Below, in pieces: positions 34,133-42,983 of a stretch of DNA of 42,983 nt (its first letter is position 1; every line of letters starts with the position of its first letter). Source of the DNA: Leisingera aquaemixtae (GTDB taxonomy: Bacteria; Pseudomonadota; Alphaproteobacteria; Rhodobacterales; Rhodobacteraceae); assembly GCF_019801145.1 (NCBI RefSeq), contig NZ_JAHVJQ010000016.1, forward strand, positions 1-42,983, in the 5' to 3' direction. The position numbers and the translations under genes were made by a program. The notes beneath the pieces were generated by a model, which was not told where the DNA came from, ran no database searches, and worked only from the letters and a program-made list of their open reading frames with translations.

Positions 34133-34681
34133 CTATTCGCTCAGAAGGTTTTCGCCCTTGCCCTCCCAGGAGGGCAGCGCGCCGCGCAGCATGCAGACCA
34201 GCTCGTCCGCCAGCGCCAGGGTGAGGATGCCAAGGCCCAGGGTAACCGGTGCCTGCGGAAGCCACAGCGGCACCGACACCATGCCCGCGCTTCGGTCGCC
34301 GAACTCCAGCGACTCCAGCAGCAGCAGACCCATGTACCAGGTGGCATATCCGCTCATCGCCAGCGCCAGAAAGGTCACGGCGGTCTCCACAGCCCCGCGG
34401 GCGCGCGTTGGCAGGCGGTTGGTCAGCAGCGTCACCCGGATATGGCCGCCTGCACGCAGCGCATAGGCCAGTGCCAGAAAGGTCGAGGCTGCCAGGAAAA
34501 AGCCGGTGAAGTCGGCATAGGACGGGATCGTCAGCCCTATACCGCTGCCAAGCAGTGCCACCGCGACCTTGTCGGCCAAGTTCAGGCACACCTGTGCAAA
34601 TACCAGTGCCACGATAGAGACGATGAAAAGTGCTGCCAGCCCCCCGGCCGCACGGTAGATGAAATCGAGCACAGTCCGCAT
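34133..34681 (-). CDS. TRAP transporter small permease subunit (DctQ type), pxp-linked
   Basis: A 182-residue membrane protein with four hydrophobic helices (AAGGLAALFIVSIVALVF; DFTGFFLAASTFLALAYAL; ALAMSGYATWYMGLLLL; VTLGLGILTLALADELV) and an ALRAGGHIRVTLL motif typical of DctQ. It ends 9 bp before dctM and follows the receptor gene by 58 bp. Confidence 0.85.
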   Translation of the reverse strand: MRTVLDFIYRAAGGLAALFIVSIVALVFAQVCLNLADKVAVALLGSGIGLTIPSYADFTGFFLAASTFLALAYALRAGGHIRVTLLTNRLPTRARGAVETAVTFLALAMSGYATWYMGLLLLESLEFGDRSAGMVSVPLWLPQAPVTLGLGILTLALADELVCMLRGALPSWEGKGENLLSE

Positions 34682-34739
34682 GGCTGCTCCTCCTCCCCAG
34701 GAGACCGGACGCCGCAGCCGGCGTCCGGCCGTTTTGCGG

Positions 34740-35711
34740 TTACTGCTGGTAAGTGTTCAGCAGGGTGGCTCCGGCCTCGCCGGCCTCGCCTTTCCAATTC
34801 TCCAGCATCTGGGCGCCAATGGCGCGCAGGCCTTCCATCAGCTCTGCCGAGGGTTCAGACACGGTGATGCCGTTTTCCTTCAGCACCTCGATCTGGCCGG
34901 TGGTTTCGGCCCGGCTCATCTCCCAGCCGCGCGCCTCGGCCTCAGCCGCGGCTTCCAGGACCGCGGCCTGAGTGGCCTCATCCAAACGGCGGAAAGCGCG
35001 CTTGTTGACCACTACGATGTTCTTAGGGATCCAGGCCTGGATGTCGGTGTAGTGGGTCAGGAAGTCCCAGGCCTTGGAATTCACACCAGTGGAGGGCGAG
35101 GTGATCATCGCCTCGACCCGGCCGGTGCTGAAGGCCTGCGGGATGTCCGGAACTTCAACTTGGGTTGGCGCGGCGCCCGCCAAGTTGGCGAACTGCTCGA
35201 GCGTCGCGTTGTAGGTGCGGAACTTCAGTCCCGCCAGATCGTCAACTCTGTTGATCTCTTTGGTGGTGTACAGCCCCTGCGGCGGCCACGGCACCGCGTA
35301 GAGCGCCATCAGTCCCTGCTCGTCCAGCAACCCGTCGATTACGCCCCTTTGCGCCGCCCAAAGGCGCTCGGCCTCTTCATAGCTGGTGGCCAGGAACGGC
35401 AGCGAGTCGGCGCCGAACGCCGGGTTGTCATTGGCGAGCAGTGACAGAAAGAACTCACCCGCAGGCACCTGGCCGCTGCGCACCGCCTTGCTGATTTCAG
35501 GGTGTTTGAACAGGGAGCCGGCCGAATGGACCTTGATCTCCAGCCCGCCAGCAGTGGCCTCGGCGACGTCACCGGCAAACTCAGCAATGTTCTTGGTGTG
35601 GAACGTGGCGTCCGGGTAAGGGGTCGGCATGTCCCAGGTTGCCGCCTGCGCCGAAACCGACAGCCCGGCAATCAGGACAGCAGCGCTGCCCAGCATACGC
35701 GTGATCTGCAT
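34740..35711 (-). CDS. TRAP transporter substrate-binding protein (DctP type), pxp-linked
   Basis: A 323-residue DctP receptor with a Sec signal (MQITRMLGSAAVLIAGLSVS, cleavage near AQAATW). Family motifs: GGLEIKVHSAGSLFKHPE, SLPFLATSYEEAERLW, GLKFRTYNATLEQFANL and AMITSPSTGVNSKAWDF. I moved the start to 35711 because a GGGAGGAG site lies immediately upstream; the ATG at 35738 would put residues before the signal. It is transcribed with dctQ, dctM and pxpBCA, and divergently from the MarR-like gene. Predicted to bind pyroglutamate, by context only. Confidence 0.87.
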   Translation of the reverse strand: MQITRMLGSAAVLIAGLSVSAQAATWDMPTPYPDATFHTKNIAEFAGDVAEATAGGLEIKVHSAGSLFKHPEISKAVRSGQVPAGEFFLSLLANDNPAFGADSLPFLATSYEEAERLWAAQRGVIDGLLDEQGLMALYAVPWPPQGLYTTKEINRVDDLAGLKFRTYNATLEQFANLAGAAPTQVEVPDIPQAFSTGRVEAMITSPSTGVNSKAWDFLTHYTDIQAWIPKNIVVVNKRAFRRLDEATQAAVLEAAAEAEARGWEMSRAETTGQIEVLKENGITVSEPSAELMEGLRAIGAQMLENWKGEAGEAGATLLNTYQQ

Positions 35712-35748
35712 TTTCTCCTCCCAATGCGATATACTCATATTTCGTACT

Positions 35749-35777
35749 CATAACGCTTACATTTTGTCAACGTTATG
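35749..35777. promoter_or_regulatory. Inverted repeat in the divergent pxp-TRAP/regulator gap
   Basis: CATAACG (35749-35755) and CGTTATG (35771-35777) form a perfect 7-bp inverted repeat with a 15-bp spacer. On the minus strand a TTGACA hexamer (35765-35770) lies inside it, a possible -35 box of the TRAP/pxp operon. A candidate operator for the regulator encoded at 35881. Confidence 0.4.
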
Positions 35778-35880
35778 CAAGCATATCCCAAATACCTGCT
35801 TGATCCCCTTGAAATCTTGCCCTTTTATATTCAGACATAGGCAAAACACCGGGGTTTTACTGACAAAGAAAGGGCATTCA

Positions 35881-36402
35881 GTGAGTAAAAAATTGCCAAA
35901 ATCCCGCCGAATCGTCTCCTCGCGCCATCTGGCCGAAGGTGAAGGCTGGGAGCTGTCGGAACTGGAATACGGCCTGATCGTGGCTTATAACGCCTTTTCG
36001 CGTTGGATGACCCGCTGCATGACAGCTGCCGGGCAACCCAACCTCAGCGCGCTGGAAATCCTGATCCTTCACAACGTCAACCACCGCGGCAAGGACAAGC
36101 GCCTGTCCGACATCTGCTTCCTGCTCAACATTGAAGACAGTCACACAGTGAACTACGGGCTGCGCAAACTGCTGAAGGCCGGGCTGCTGGACTCGGAGAA
36201 ACGCGGCAAGGAGGTTTTCTACCGCACCTCGGCAGAGGGCGCGGACCTCTGCGCCGCCTACCGTGACATCCGCCGCCATTGCCTGCTGGATGGACTGGAC
36301 TCGGCTGAACTGCCGGGTAAGGACCTGCGCGAGCTGGCCCGCAGCCTGCGTGCACTGTCTGGCCACTACGACCAGGCCAGCCGCGCAGCAGCGTCACTAT
36401 AG
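35881..36402 (+). CDS. Winged-helix MarR-like transcriptional regulator
   Basis: A 173-residue protein starting at a GTG with a well-placed AAAGGG site. Core: ELEYGLIVAYNAFSRWMTRC, LSALEILILHNVNHRGKDKR, LSDICFLLNIEDSHTVNYGL (recognition helix) and RKLLKAGLLDSEKRGKEVFY (wing). This is the predicted MarR-type group known as COG5631. It is divergent from the TRAP/pxpBCA operon and is its likely regulator. The upstream frame is open to 35629 but without start support. Confidence 0.85.
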   Translation: MSKKLPKSRRIVSSRHLAEGEGWELSELEYGLIVAYNAFSRWMTRCMTAAGQPNLSALEILILHNVNHRGKDKRLSDICFLLNIEDSHTVNYGLRKLLKAGLLDSEKRGKEVFYRTSAEGADLCAAYRDIRRHCLLDGLDSAELPGKDLRELARSLRALSGHYDQASRAAASL

Positions 36403-36572
36403 CTCCGGACCCATTGATTTCACGTGTTCGGCATTGTTCAACGGCAAAAAAGCGAGTGGTGATTGGCTCAACCTTCTCTGGCTGACCGATGTGCTGGTAC
36501 CGCACGATGCCGCCACGGCTTTCCAATGGGGAAGACATGGGTTTACGCCAAAGCCTCTCAGATCCGGATTGG

Positions 36573-37505
36573 TCACCTGAGCGTCAGGTTGGCCGTATGT
36601 GCTGCAATCCACTCGAACACCAGGTTCGGGCCGCGCAGGCGGCTTGAGTAATCGCGTGACATCACGTACCCGGCATCGCTGGCCACGACATCCCCGGTCA
36701 CCTGCACCAGCCTGCCGTCTGCCAGCAGGTTGTCGATCAGTCCCAGCCACCCCAGCGCGATGCCATCGCCGGAGACCGCCGACTGCACCACCATGTCGTA
36801 GTTGTTGAAGCTGATATAATTCTTGGACCGCTCCCCCGCGATGCCAAGACTGTCGAACCAGCCCTGCCAGGTCTGCCATTCCGCCGAGGCCGGTTTCGAC
36901 AGGCTGAGAAGGTGGCAGTCCAGCAGCTTGGCTGACGCCGTGATTGGGCCGTGGGCATCAAGATAGGAAGGGCTGCAAACAGCCGCGACCCTTTCCTGCA
37001 GCAGCATGACATCGCCGTCCGCCATGCTGCCGCGCGGGGCGACGTGAATCTTGATGTCGCAATCTTCTCCGTAATCGGTCGGGGGCACCTGCGAGGCCAG
37101 GATCTGGATTTCAATCTCATCCCCCAGTTCAGACCGCAGATGCGACAGCCGGGGCAGCAGCCAGAAACTGGAGAAGGCGAAATCGGCCGAGATCCGCACC
37201 CTTGGCTTCGACTTCCGCTCCAGCAGCGAGGCCACGGAATTTCCCATCTGCGTCATTGCCGGGCGGACAACATTGAGCAGCCGGACGCCCTCGTTCGTCA
37301 GCGACACGCCACGGTGCTCGCGCTTGAACAAGGCTATGCCCAGTTCCGTTTCCAGCCCCTTGATTTTCTGGGATACTGCAGACTGCGTCAGCCCCAGCGC
37401 TTCGGCGGCACCGGTGAAGTTGCCATACCGGGCGACTAGGTCGAAGGTGTGCAGCGCAACCAGGCTGTAGCTCAGCCTCCTATTAATTCCGCTAATGTCG
37501 TTCAT
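36573..37505 (-). CDS. LysR-family transcriptional regulator (GcvA-like)
   Basis: A 310-residue LTTR: HTH at about residues 16-72 (LVALHTFDLVARYGNFTGAA, GLTQSAVSQKIKGLETELGI, FKREHRGVSLTNEG) and a substrate-binding domain resembling the GcvA group (DIKIHVAPRGSMADGD, VAAVCSPSYLDAHGPI, GDGIALGWLGLIDNLLADGR). It is divergent from the BCCT transporter gene, with about 120 bp between them, and probably controls it. The ligand is unknown. Confidence 0.9.
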   Translation of the reverse strand: MNDISGINRRLSYSLVALHTFDLVARYGNFTGAAEALGLTQSAVSQKIKGLETELGIALFKREHRGVSLTNEGVRLLNVVRPAMTQMGNSVASLLERKSKPRVRISADFAFSSFWLLPRLSHLRSELGDEIEIQILASQVPPTDYGEDCDIKIHVAPRGSMADGDVMLLQERVAAVCSPSYLDAHGPITASAKLLDCHLLSLSKPASAEWQTWQGWFDSLGIAGERSKNYISFNNYDMVVQSAVSGDGIALGWLGLIDNLLADGRLVQVTGDVVASDAGYVMSRDYSSRLRGPNLVFEWIAAHTANLTLR

Positions 37506-37624
37506 AAATTATTGCCTACTGCAAAAGGGCGAATTTTTATAACAGAAAATGCCCTGCGTAAGTTCTGCTAAGGCCGCAGCCCCGGCGGCATCTCCTGGCA
37601 GATCAGAAAAGACAGGGAAACTGC

Positions 37625-39283
37625 ATGTCAATAAAACCTCCTTTAACGGATCTGCCGATCGGCACGTCCGACAGCGGATTTTACCGGGGCTTCAGCCAGA
37701 TCGTCACCATTTCATCGAAGCTGATGATCGGCGGGCTGGTGGTCTGGGCGATTGCCTTCCCGGAACAATCGGGTGCGGTCTTGAACTCGATCAACGGCTT
37801 CATCCTCGCTTCCTTCGGCGCTTGGTACATCTGGACCGTGGCGCTGTTCGTGCTGTGCTGCATCGCGCTGGCGATCTGGCCCACCGCCGGGCGGCTCAAG
37901 CTGGGCCAGCAAAGCGACGCGCCGGAATTCTCCAACTTCTCCTGGTTCTCGATGATGTTCGGGGCCGGCATCGGGGTCGGCATGCTGACCTGGGCGGTGG
38001 CCGAGCCGATCTACCACTGGAACAACAACCCGGAAGTGATCCAGGGGCTGACCAACGGCGGCACCGCCGACAATATCCGTATGGCGTATAAGTGGTCGTT
38101 CCTGCACTGGGGCCTGGGCGCCTGGGCCTGCTATGCCATTGCCGGGCTGGCGCTGGGGTTCTTCAGCTACCGCCGCGGCCTGCCGCTAACCATGCGCTCC
38201 TCGCTGACGCCGCTGTTCGGCGCCCGCCTGTCCGGATCGATCGGTCATCTGGTGGACATCGTCGCCGTTGTCGCCACCATTCTCGGCGTTGCGCAAACCC
38301 TCGGCTTCGGGGTGGAGCAGTTTGTCTCCGGCCTTACCCGGATCGGTATTACAGGTCTGACCAATGAGGCAGGCACCGCCAACACCACCGGTGTGCTGGT
38401 TGCCATTGTGGTGATCATGGCTGCTTCCACCGCCTCGGCGCTGTCCGGGGTCGGCAAGGGCATCAAGTGGCTGTCCAACCTGAACATGGTGCTCAGCATT
38501 GCGCTCCTGAGCTTCTTCCTGCTGTTCGGCTCCACCTTCTTTGGCCTGCAGGCGCTGGTTGTCGGCCTGTGGGATTATCTGGCGGCGCTGCCGGATATGA
38601 GCTTCCGCGTCTGGACCGGCGACGGCAACCCGGACAGTGTGGCATCGAAACTGGAAGGCTGGCAGGGCGGCTGGTCGGTGTTCTACTGGGCTTGGTGGAT
38701 TGCCTTTGCGCCTTTTGTCGGGTTGTTCCTGGCCCGAATCTCCAAGGGCCGCACCATCCGCGAGTTCGTGCTGGGTGCCATGATCGTGCCCTCGCTGATG
38801 TGCTTCGTCTGGTTCACCTGGGCCGGCGGTACCGCTATCGACCTGGAATTGTACGGCGGCGCAGGCGGCCAGATCTCCAGCGCGCCGGATGGCGACAAGA
38901 TCTTTGCTATGGTACAATACATGCTGTCGCCCTGGCTGGGCTGGGCGATGTCGGTGATGATCGTGGTTCTGCTGATGACCTATCTGGTGACCACTGCAGA
39001 CAGCGCCGTGCTGATCGTCAACACCATCAACGCCGCCGGTGATGAAGGCCCCAAGGCCCGCCCGCATATCCTGTTCTGGGGTGTGGCGCTGGGTGCGGTG
39101 GTCACAGCGCTGCTGCTGGTCGGTGGCCTGAAGGCAATCCAGACCGCGATGGTGATCGGCGCACTGCCCTTTTCGCTGGTAATGGTGCTGCAATGCGCCG
39201 CCCTGATCAAGGCGATCTACAACGACGGCCGCCGCGCACAGGCAGGCGTGGCCGCCACTATCACCCAAGAGCCCGCCGAATAA
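37625..39283 (+). CDS. BCCT-family transporter (betaine/carnitine/choline type)
   Basis: A 552-residue protein with about 12 membrane helices. Family signatures: MMFGAGIGVGMLTWAVAEPI (Gly-rich unwound helix), YKWSFLHWGLGAWACYAI, ASALSGVGKGIKWLSN, YWAWWIAFAPFVGLFLARIS (tryptophan-rich segment) and GRTIREFVLGAMIVPSLMCF. The start at 37625 follows AGGGAA. BCCT carriers import quaternary ammonium compounds or DMSP; the sequence does not show which. The C-terminus lacks a long regulatory tail, so osmotic sensing like BetP is not indicated. Confidence 0.92.
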   Translation: MSIKPPLTDLPIGTSDSGFYRGFSQIVTISSKLMIGGLVVWAIAFPEQSGAVLNSINGFILASFGAWYIWTVALFVLCCIALAIWPTAGRLKLGQQSDAPEFSNFSWFSMMFGAGIGVGMLTWAVAEPIYHWNNNPEVIQGLTNGGTADNIRMAYKWSFLHWGLGAWACYAIAGLALGFFSYRRGLPLTMRSSLTPLFGARLSGSIGHLVDIVAVVATILGVAQTLGFGVEQFVSGLTRIGITGLTNEAGTANTTGVLVAIVVIMAASTASALSGVGKGIKWLSNLNMVLSIALLSFFLLFGSTFFGLQALVVGLWDYLAALPDMSFRVWTGDGNPDSVASKLEGWQGGWSVFYWAWWIAFAPFVGLFLARISKGRTIREFVLGAMIVPSLMCFVWFTWAGGTAIDLELYGGAGGQISSAPDGDKIFAMVQYMLSPWLGWAMSVMIVVLLMTYLVTTADSAVLIVNTINAAGDEGPKARPHILFWGVALGAVVTALLLVGGLKAIQTAMVIGALPFSLVMVLQCAALIKAIYNDGRRAQAGVAATITQEPAE

Positions 39284-39387
39284 GGTTCTCCCCGGGGATG
39301 GCGGCCAGCGGGCAGGGCTGCCGTTCCAACCACCGTACCTCTGCCCGCACCCTTTCTGGCGCTGAGCACAGCAACAAAGGAAGCAAA

Positions 39388-41040
39388 ATGACACAATACT
39401 ACAACAGGGAAACTCTCCACCCCGCCGTCCGGATGCACGCTGAGGAAGCGGCTGAAGGCAAGCTGGACCGCCGCGAATTTCTGAGCCGGGCCACCGCGCT
39501 GGGGGTTACCGCCTCTGCCGCCTACGGCATGATCGGCCTCAGCCAGCCGGTGCAGGCGGCAGCCAATGTGCAGGAAGGCGGCACCATCCGCATCCAGCAG
39601 GTGGTGCGCGCGCTGCTGGATCCGCCGCTGTTCAACTGGCCGCAACTGGGCAATCTTGTGCGCGGCTACCTGGAATACCTGGTGCAATACAACGCCGACG
39701 GCACCTTTGAACCCCGCCTGCTGGAAAGCTGGGAGGTCAACGAGGATGCCACCGAATACCTGCTGCACATTCGCCCGGGCGTGAACTGGAACGACGGCCG
39801 CGGCACCCTGACCGCCAAGGACGTCGCCTATAACTTTGCCCGCTGGTGCGATGGCAAATGGGAAGGCAACTCGATGGCTGCCCGCATGGGCTCGCTGCAG
39901 AACGAGGAGGGTGACGGCCCGGCCGAGGGCGCGCTGGAGATCATCGACGACCTGACGCTGAAACTGAAACTGACCCGCCCGGACATCACCATCATCCCGG
40001 CGGTGACCGAATACCCCGCCGCCATCGTGCCGGACGGCTGGTCGGGCGATCCGGGCGCCGATCCGGTCGGCACCGGGCCTTACAAGCTGGTCGAATACGA
40101 AGTCGGCGTGAAAGTTGTGCTGGAGAAGAACACCGATCACGAATGGTGGGGCGAAGGCGCCCATTTGGACCGGATCGAATTTATCGACTTCGGCACCGAC
40201 GGTGCCACCCACCTGTCCGCCGCCGAGGCCGAAGAGATCGACATGGTCTATGAGACCGTGGGCGAATATGTCGACATCTTCACCGGCATCGGCTGGAACG
40301 TGAGCGAGTCCGTCTCAGCCAATACATTGGTGCTGCGCACCAACCGCGACGCCATTGTGGAAGGGACCAGTCCCTATGCCGACGCCCGGGTGCGGCGCGC
40401 GCTGGCGCTGGCCTGCGACAACCAGGTTCTGTTGGAGCTGGGGTACGATGGCCGCGGCACCCTGGCCGAGAACCACCATGTCTGCCCGATCCACCCGGAA
40501 TACGCCGACATCGGCGCCCCGGTGCGCGACGCCGAGGCCGCGCGCAAGCTGATGGAAGAGGCCGGGATGCTCGATTTCGAACACGAGCTGATCTCGATCG
40601 ACGATGACTGGCGGCGTAATACCACCGATGCGCTGGCGGCGCAGATGCGCGATGCAGGCCTCAAGGTCAAACGCACCGTGCTGCCCGGCAACACCTTCTG
40701 GAACGACTGGGACAAGTACCCGTTCAGCTCCACCGACTGGGGCCACCGCCCGCTGGGGGTGCAGGTGCTGACGCTAGCCTACAAGACCGGGGTGGCCTGG
40801 AACGAAACCGGCCTCGCCAGCGCAGAGTTCGACAGCATGCTGGAAGCCGCCTCGGCCATTGCCGATGCCGACACCCGCCGCGGCCATATGGAAAAGATCG
40901 AGCAGTTCATGCGTGAGGACGGGACCATCATCCAGCCTTACTGGCGCTCGCTCTACCGCCATGCGCGCCCCGGCGTCATCGGCGCCGAGAGCCACCCGAT
41001 CAATGAAATCCACGTCCACAAGTTGGCTCTTGAGGCCTGA
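39388..41040 (+). CDS. ABC transporter substrate-binding protein (peptide/opine type, SBP_bac_5)
   Basis: A 550-residue receptor with a twin-arginine signal (KLDRREFLSRATALGVTASA, cleavage near VQAAAN). Family features: LVQYNADGTFEPRLLESWEV, TEYLLHIRPGVNWNDGRGTL, TAKDVAYNFARWCDGKW, GTGPYKLVEYEVGVKVVLEK, ALALACDNQVLLELGY. I started at 39388 after an AAGGAAG site. No permease or ATPase genes follow; instead a hairpin and a recombinase come next. The rest of the operon may have been lost at the island edge, or the receptor may serve a transporter elsewhere. Confidence 0.87.
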   Translation: MTQYYNRETLHPAVRMHAEEAAEGKLDRREFLSRATALGVTASAAYGMIGLSQPVQAAANVQEGGTIRIQQVVRALLDPPLFNWPQLGNLVRGYLEYLVQYNADGTFEPRLLESWEVNEDATEYLLHIRPGVNWNDGRGTLTAKDVAYNFARWCDGKWEGNSMAARMGSLQNEEGDGPAEGALEIIDDLTLKLKLTRPDITIIPAVTEYPAAIVPDGWSGDPGADPVGTGPYKLVEYEVGVKVVLEKNTDHEWWGEGAHLDRIEFIDFGTDGATHLSAAEAEEIDMVYETVGEYVDIFTGIGWNVSESVSANTLVLRTNRDAIVEGTSPYADARVRRALALACDNQVLLELGYDGRGTLAENHHVCPIHPEYADIGAPVRDAEAARKLMEEAGMLDFEHELISIDDDWRRNTTDALAAQMRDAGLKVKRTVLPGNTFWNDWDKYPFSSTDWGHRPLGVQVLTLAYKTGVAWNETGLASAEFDSMLEAASAIADADTRRGHMEKIEQFMREDGTIIQPYWRSLYRHARPGVIGAESHPINEIHVHKLALEA

Positions 41041-41072
41041 CCACTGCCTCTGACCATTTTCCTGAAAGCAAC

Positions 41073-41102
41073 AAAGCGTGCGCCGGTAATGGCGCGCGCT
41101 TT
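41073..41102 (+). terminator. Hairpin after the ABC receptor gene
   Basis: A 12-bp stem, AAAGCGTGCGCC (41073-41084) and GGCGCGCGCTTT (41091-41102), with one G-T wobble and loop GGTAAT, 32 bp after the stop. The run of A and T at the stem base makes it usable as a terminator in both directions. Confidence 0.6.
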
Positions 41103-41215
41103 CTGCGTGAGAACGGCGGTGAGAAAGTCGACCACGGGGCGGAGCAAAAGTCTGCCAGTCCGGGCGTGACCGGCGCCTTGGTCCGGAAGGACCAAATCCG
41201 GGGCTGGGACGCCCG

Positions 41216-42866
41216 CACCGCGTTGCCCTCTACGCACGCTACTCCACCGACATGCAGAACCCGATGTCGGTCGAGGATCAGTTCCAGCTGAGCGAGCGCT
41301 ACGCCAGAGAGCGCGGCTGGGAGGTTACAGACCCTTACGCTGACAGCGCCATCAGCGGGACCGTGAGCCGCGCACGATCAGACTTCCAGCGTCTATCGGC
41401 AGACCTCGCCAGGGGCAGTTTTGATGTGGTTCTGGCCGAATCCATCGACCGCATTTCCCGAGACCCGGAGCATATCGCCGCCTTCTACAAAAGCGCCCGC
41501 TTCCGCGGCGTTGAGATCCACTCTTCCAACCGGGGAAAGGTCGACGCGCTGACGCTGGGCCTCTCCGCCATGTTCTCGGCGATGCACGTGGAAGAGCTGT
41601 CTCAAAAGACCCATCGAGGGCTGGAAGGCCGCGTCGAACAAGGCTTTAGCGCCGGCGGGAAGGTCTATGGCTACCAGCAGGGCACTGACGAGCGCGGCGC
41701 GCCGGTCAAAGGCAAACGCGCGATCGACGAGATCGAAGCCGCCGTGGTGCGCAGCATCTTCCGAGACTATGCCGCAGGGCTCTCGCCGATCGCCATCGCC
41801 AATCGCTTGAATGAAGAGGGGATCCCCTCCCCCTCTGCGCGCACCAATCGCCGGTCGTCAGGACGCTGGAAACAGAACACAATCAACGGAAACCGGGAGC
41901 GGGGCAACGGCATCATCAACAATGAACTCTACATCGGCTGGCTGGTGTGGAACCGGCAGACCTTTGTGAAGAACCCTCAGACAGAGAAGCGCGTTGCTCA
42001 ACCGAACCCGAAGAGCGAATGGCGTACCGCCGAGGTACCTGAACTGCGCATCATCGACCAGGACCTCTGGGATGAAGTGAAAGCCCGGCAAGCCGCCCTG
42101 TCGAAGCGCAGCGCAAAGATCAAAGCCAGCGACCGCAACAAGCTCTCGGCCGGGCAGACCCTTCGCCGGAGGAAGTACCTCCTGTCCGGCCTCCTGCACT
42201 GCGGCCTCTGCGGCGGCAAGATTACCGTCGCCGGGAGCGGCAAATACAAGACCTACTACTGCGCCAACGCCAAGGAGATGGGTCCCAGCGTCTGCACCGG
42301 GTTTCGGGGCCTTCGGGAGAGCGTAGCCCAGCCTCTCGTACTGTCAGGCCTGCGGGGCGAGCTGATGAAGCCCGAGGCCTACGAGCACTTCCGGAAACGG
42401 TTCCATAAGCGTCTCGTCGAGAGCCAGGGCGCCGCCGAGGAAAGGCTGCGCATCCACGACGCCCGCCTGCACGAACTGGAGACGAAGGAACGCAACCTCC
42501 TGCAAGCCATTGAAGACGGGGCCTTCTCACCGGTGATCAATGAGCGCCTGAACGCCGTGCATGAGGAACTGACAGCAATGAGGGACAAACGCGCTGAGTA
42601 TGTTCGCCGCAGGTGGAGCTGCCCGAGGAACTGCCGGAACTCAACCGGGCGATGGTGGCGGACCTGGCAGCATCGCTGTCGGACGAGGCTGTTGCCGGCC
42701 GGGCCGCCGATGAACTGCATGAGTTCGTCGAGCGTGTGGTGGTGCATTGGGACGAAGATGCGCAGGGCCACTGGCTCTCGATCGAGGGCAACCTGTTGGA
42801 GATGCTACGCAAATCGGCGCCGAGAGAACTCGACGCCGTGCGTGGTGATGCGATTTTCGCGAACGT

Positions 42867-42888
<22 letters not shown>
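41216..42888 (+). pseudogene. Large serine recombinase at the right island end, probably inactive
   Basis: Full domain set: resolvase N-domain with the nucleophile serine in VALYARYSTD, then MSVEDQ and the arginine motif ESIDRISRDPEH; recombinase domain (KVYGYQQ, NRLNEEGIPSPSAR); zinc ribbon (LHCGLCGGKI, YYCANAKEMGPSVC); coiled-coil tail. Two defects are visible. The frame carrying the catalytic serine has no ATG, GTG or TTG between its upstream stop (41120) and that serine, and the first ATG (41252) lies after it. At about 42598-42613 a one-base loss moves the tail (VELPEELPELNRAMVADLAA and onward) into another frame ending at 42888. Its 3' end includes the att core and overlaps the tRNA 3' end. 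Confidence 0.85.
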
Positions 42889-42943
<55 letters not shown>

Positions 42944-42983
42944 TCAGGTGTTTTTGTATCGTTTAGAGAGATGTTTGGATTTT

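Noticed and set aside
32807-34867. 686-codon plus-strand frame opposite the pxp-linked TRAP genes
   Set aside because: Gln/His/Arg-rich composition and no ribosome site; the minus strand encodes clear DctM and DctQ proteins.

Overview
The window looks like part of a Rhodobacterales (Roseobacter-group) alphaproteobacterial replicon. The DNA is GC-rich. Three TRAP dicarboxylate-type transporters, a sulfonate (DHPS) catabolic operon, a LuxR/LuxI pair and a BCCT transporter sit close together, which is typical of marine roseobacters. An initiator tRNA at the right edge makes a chromosomal location likely. Everything here was read by eye from the sequence; no database search was possible.

Layout. 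(1) 1-152: start of pntA, minus strand. (2) 412-7734: a tightly overlapped F420 operon, cofG-cofH-cofD-cofC-cofE-npdG. It is followed by one luciferase-like F420-dependent oxidoreductase (resembling the CPS_4043 family of unknown function), a strong terminator and a RutR-like TetR regulator. (3) 8498-18690: a LacI regulator divergent from a DHPS operon. That operon holds a small membrane ORF, TRAP dctPQM, hpsN-hpsO-hpsP, a UspA-like protein, comD-comE and an FMN alpha-hydroxyacid dehydrogenase (SlcD-like). Together these predict uptake of 2,3-dihydroxypropane-1-sulfonate and its conversion through sulfolactate and sulfopyruvate to sulfoacetaldehyde; Xsc and Pta are not in the window. (4) 18.7-19.4 kb: wreckage of a tyrosine recombinase and an IS3 element. 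(5) 19425-25281: a GMC oxidoreductase divergent from a second TRAP transporter and an IclR regulator; the substrate is unknown. (6) 25.3-26.9 kb: a truncated IS3 element fused to the C-terminal part of a large serine recombinase.

(7) 26.77-42.89 kb: a segment of about 16.1 kb bounded by a 17-bp direct repeat. At both boundaries the repeat forms the 3' end of a serine-recombinase coding region. At the right boundary it also forms the 3' end of an initiator tRNA gene. I read this as two integrative elements stacked at one tRNA site, the right-hand one carrying cargo: an XRE regulator, a LuxR/LuxI quorum-sensing pair with matching palindromes before both genes, a 5-oxoprolinase operon (pxpBCA) with a third TRAP transporter and a MarR-like regulator, a LysR/BCCT pair, and an orphan peptide-type ABC binding protein. 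The right-hand recombinase seems dead: it has no start codon upstream of its catalytic serine and carries a late frameshift, so the island is probably fixed.

The strongest items for follow-up are the self-contained F420 module, the DHPS-to-sulfoacetaldehyde operon, and the tandem island at tRNA-fMet carrying quorum sensing.
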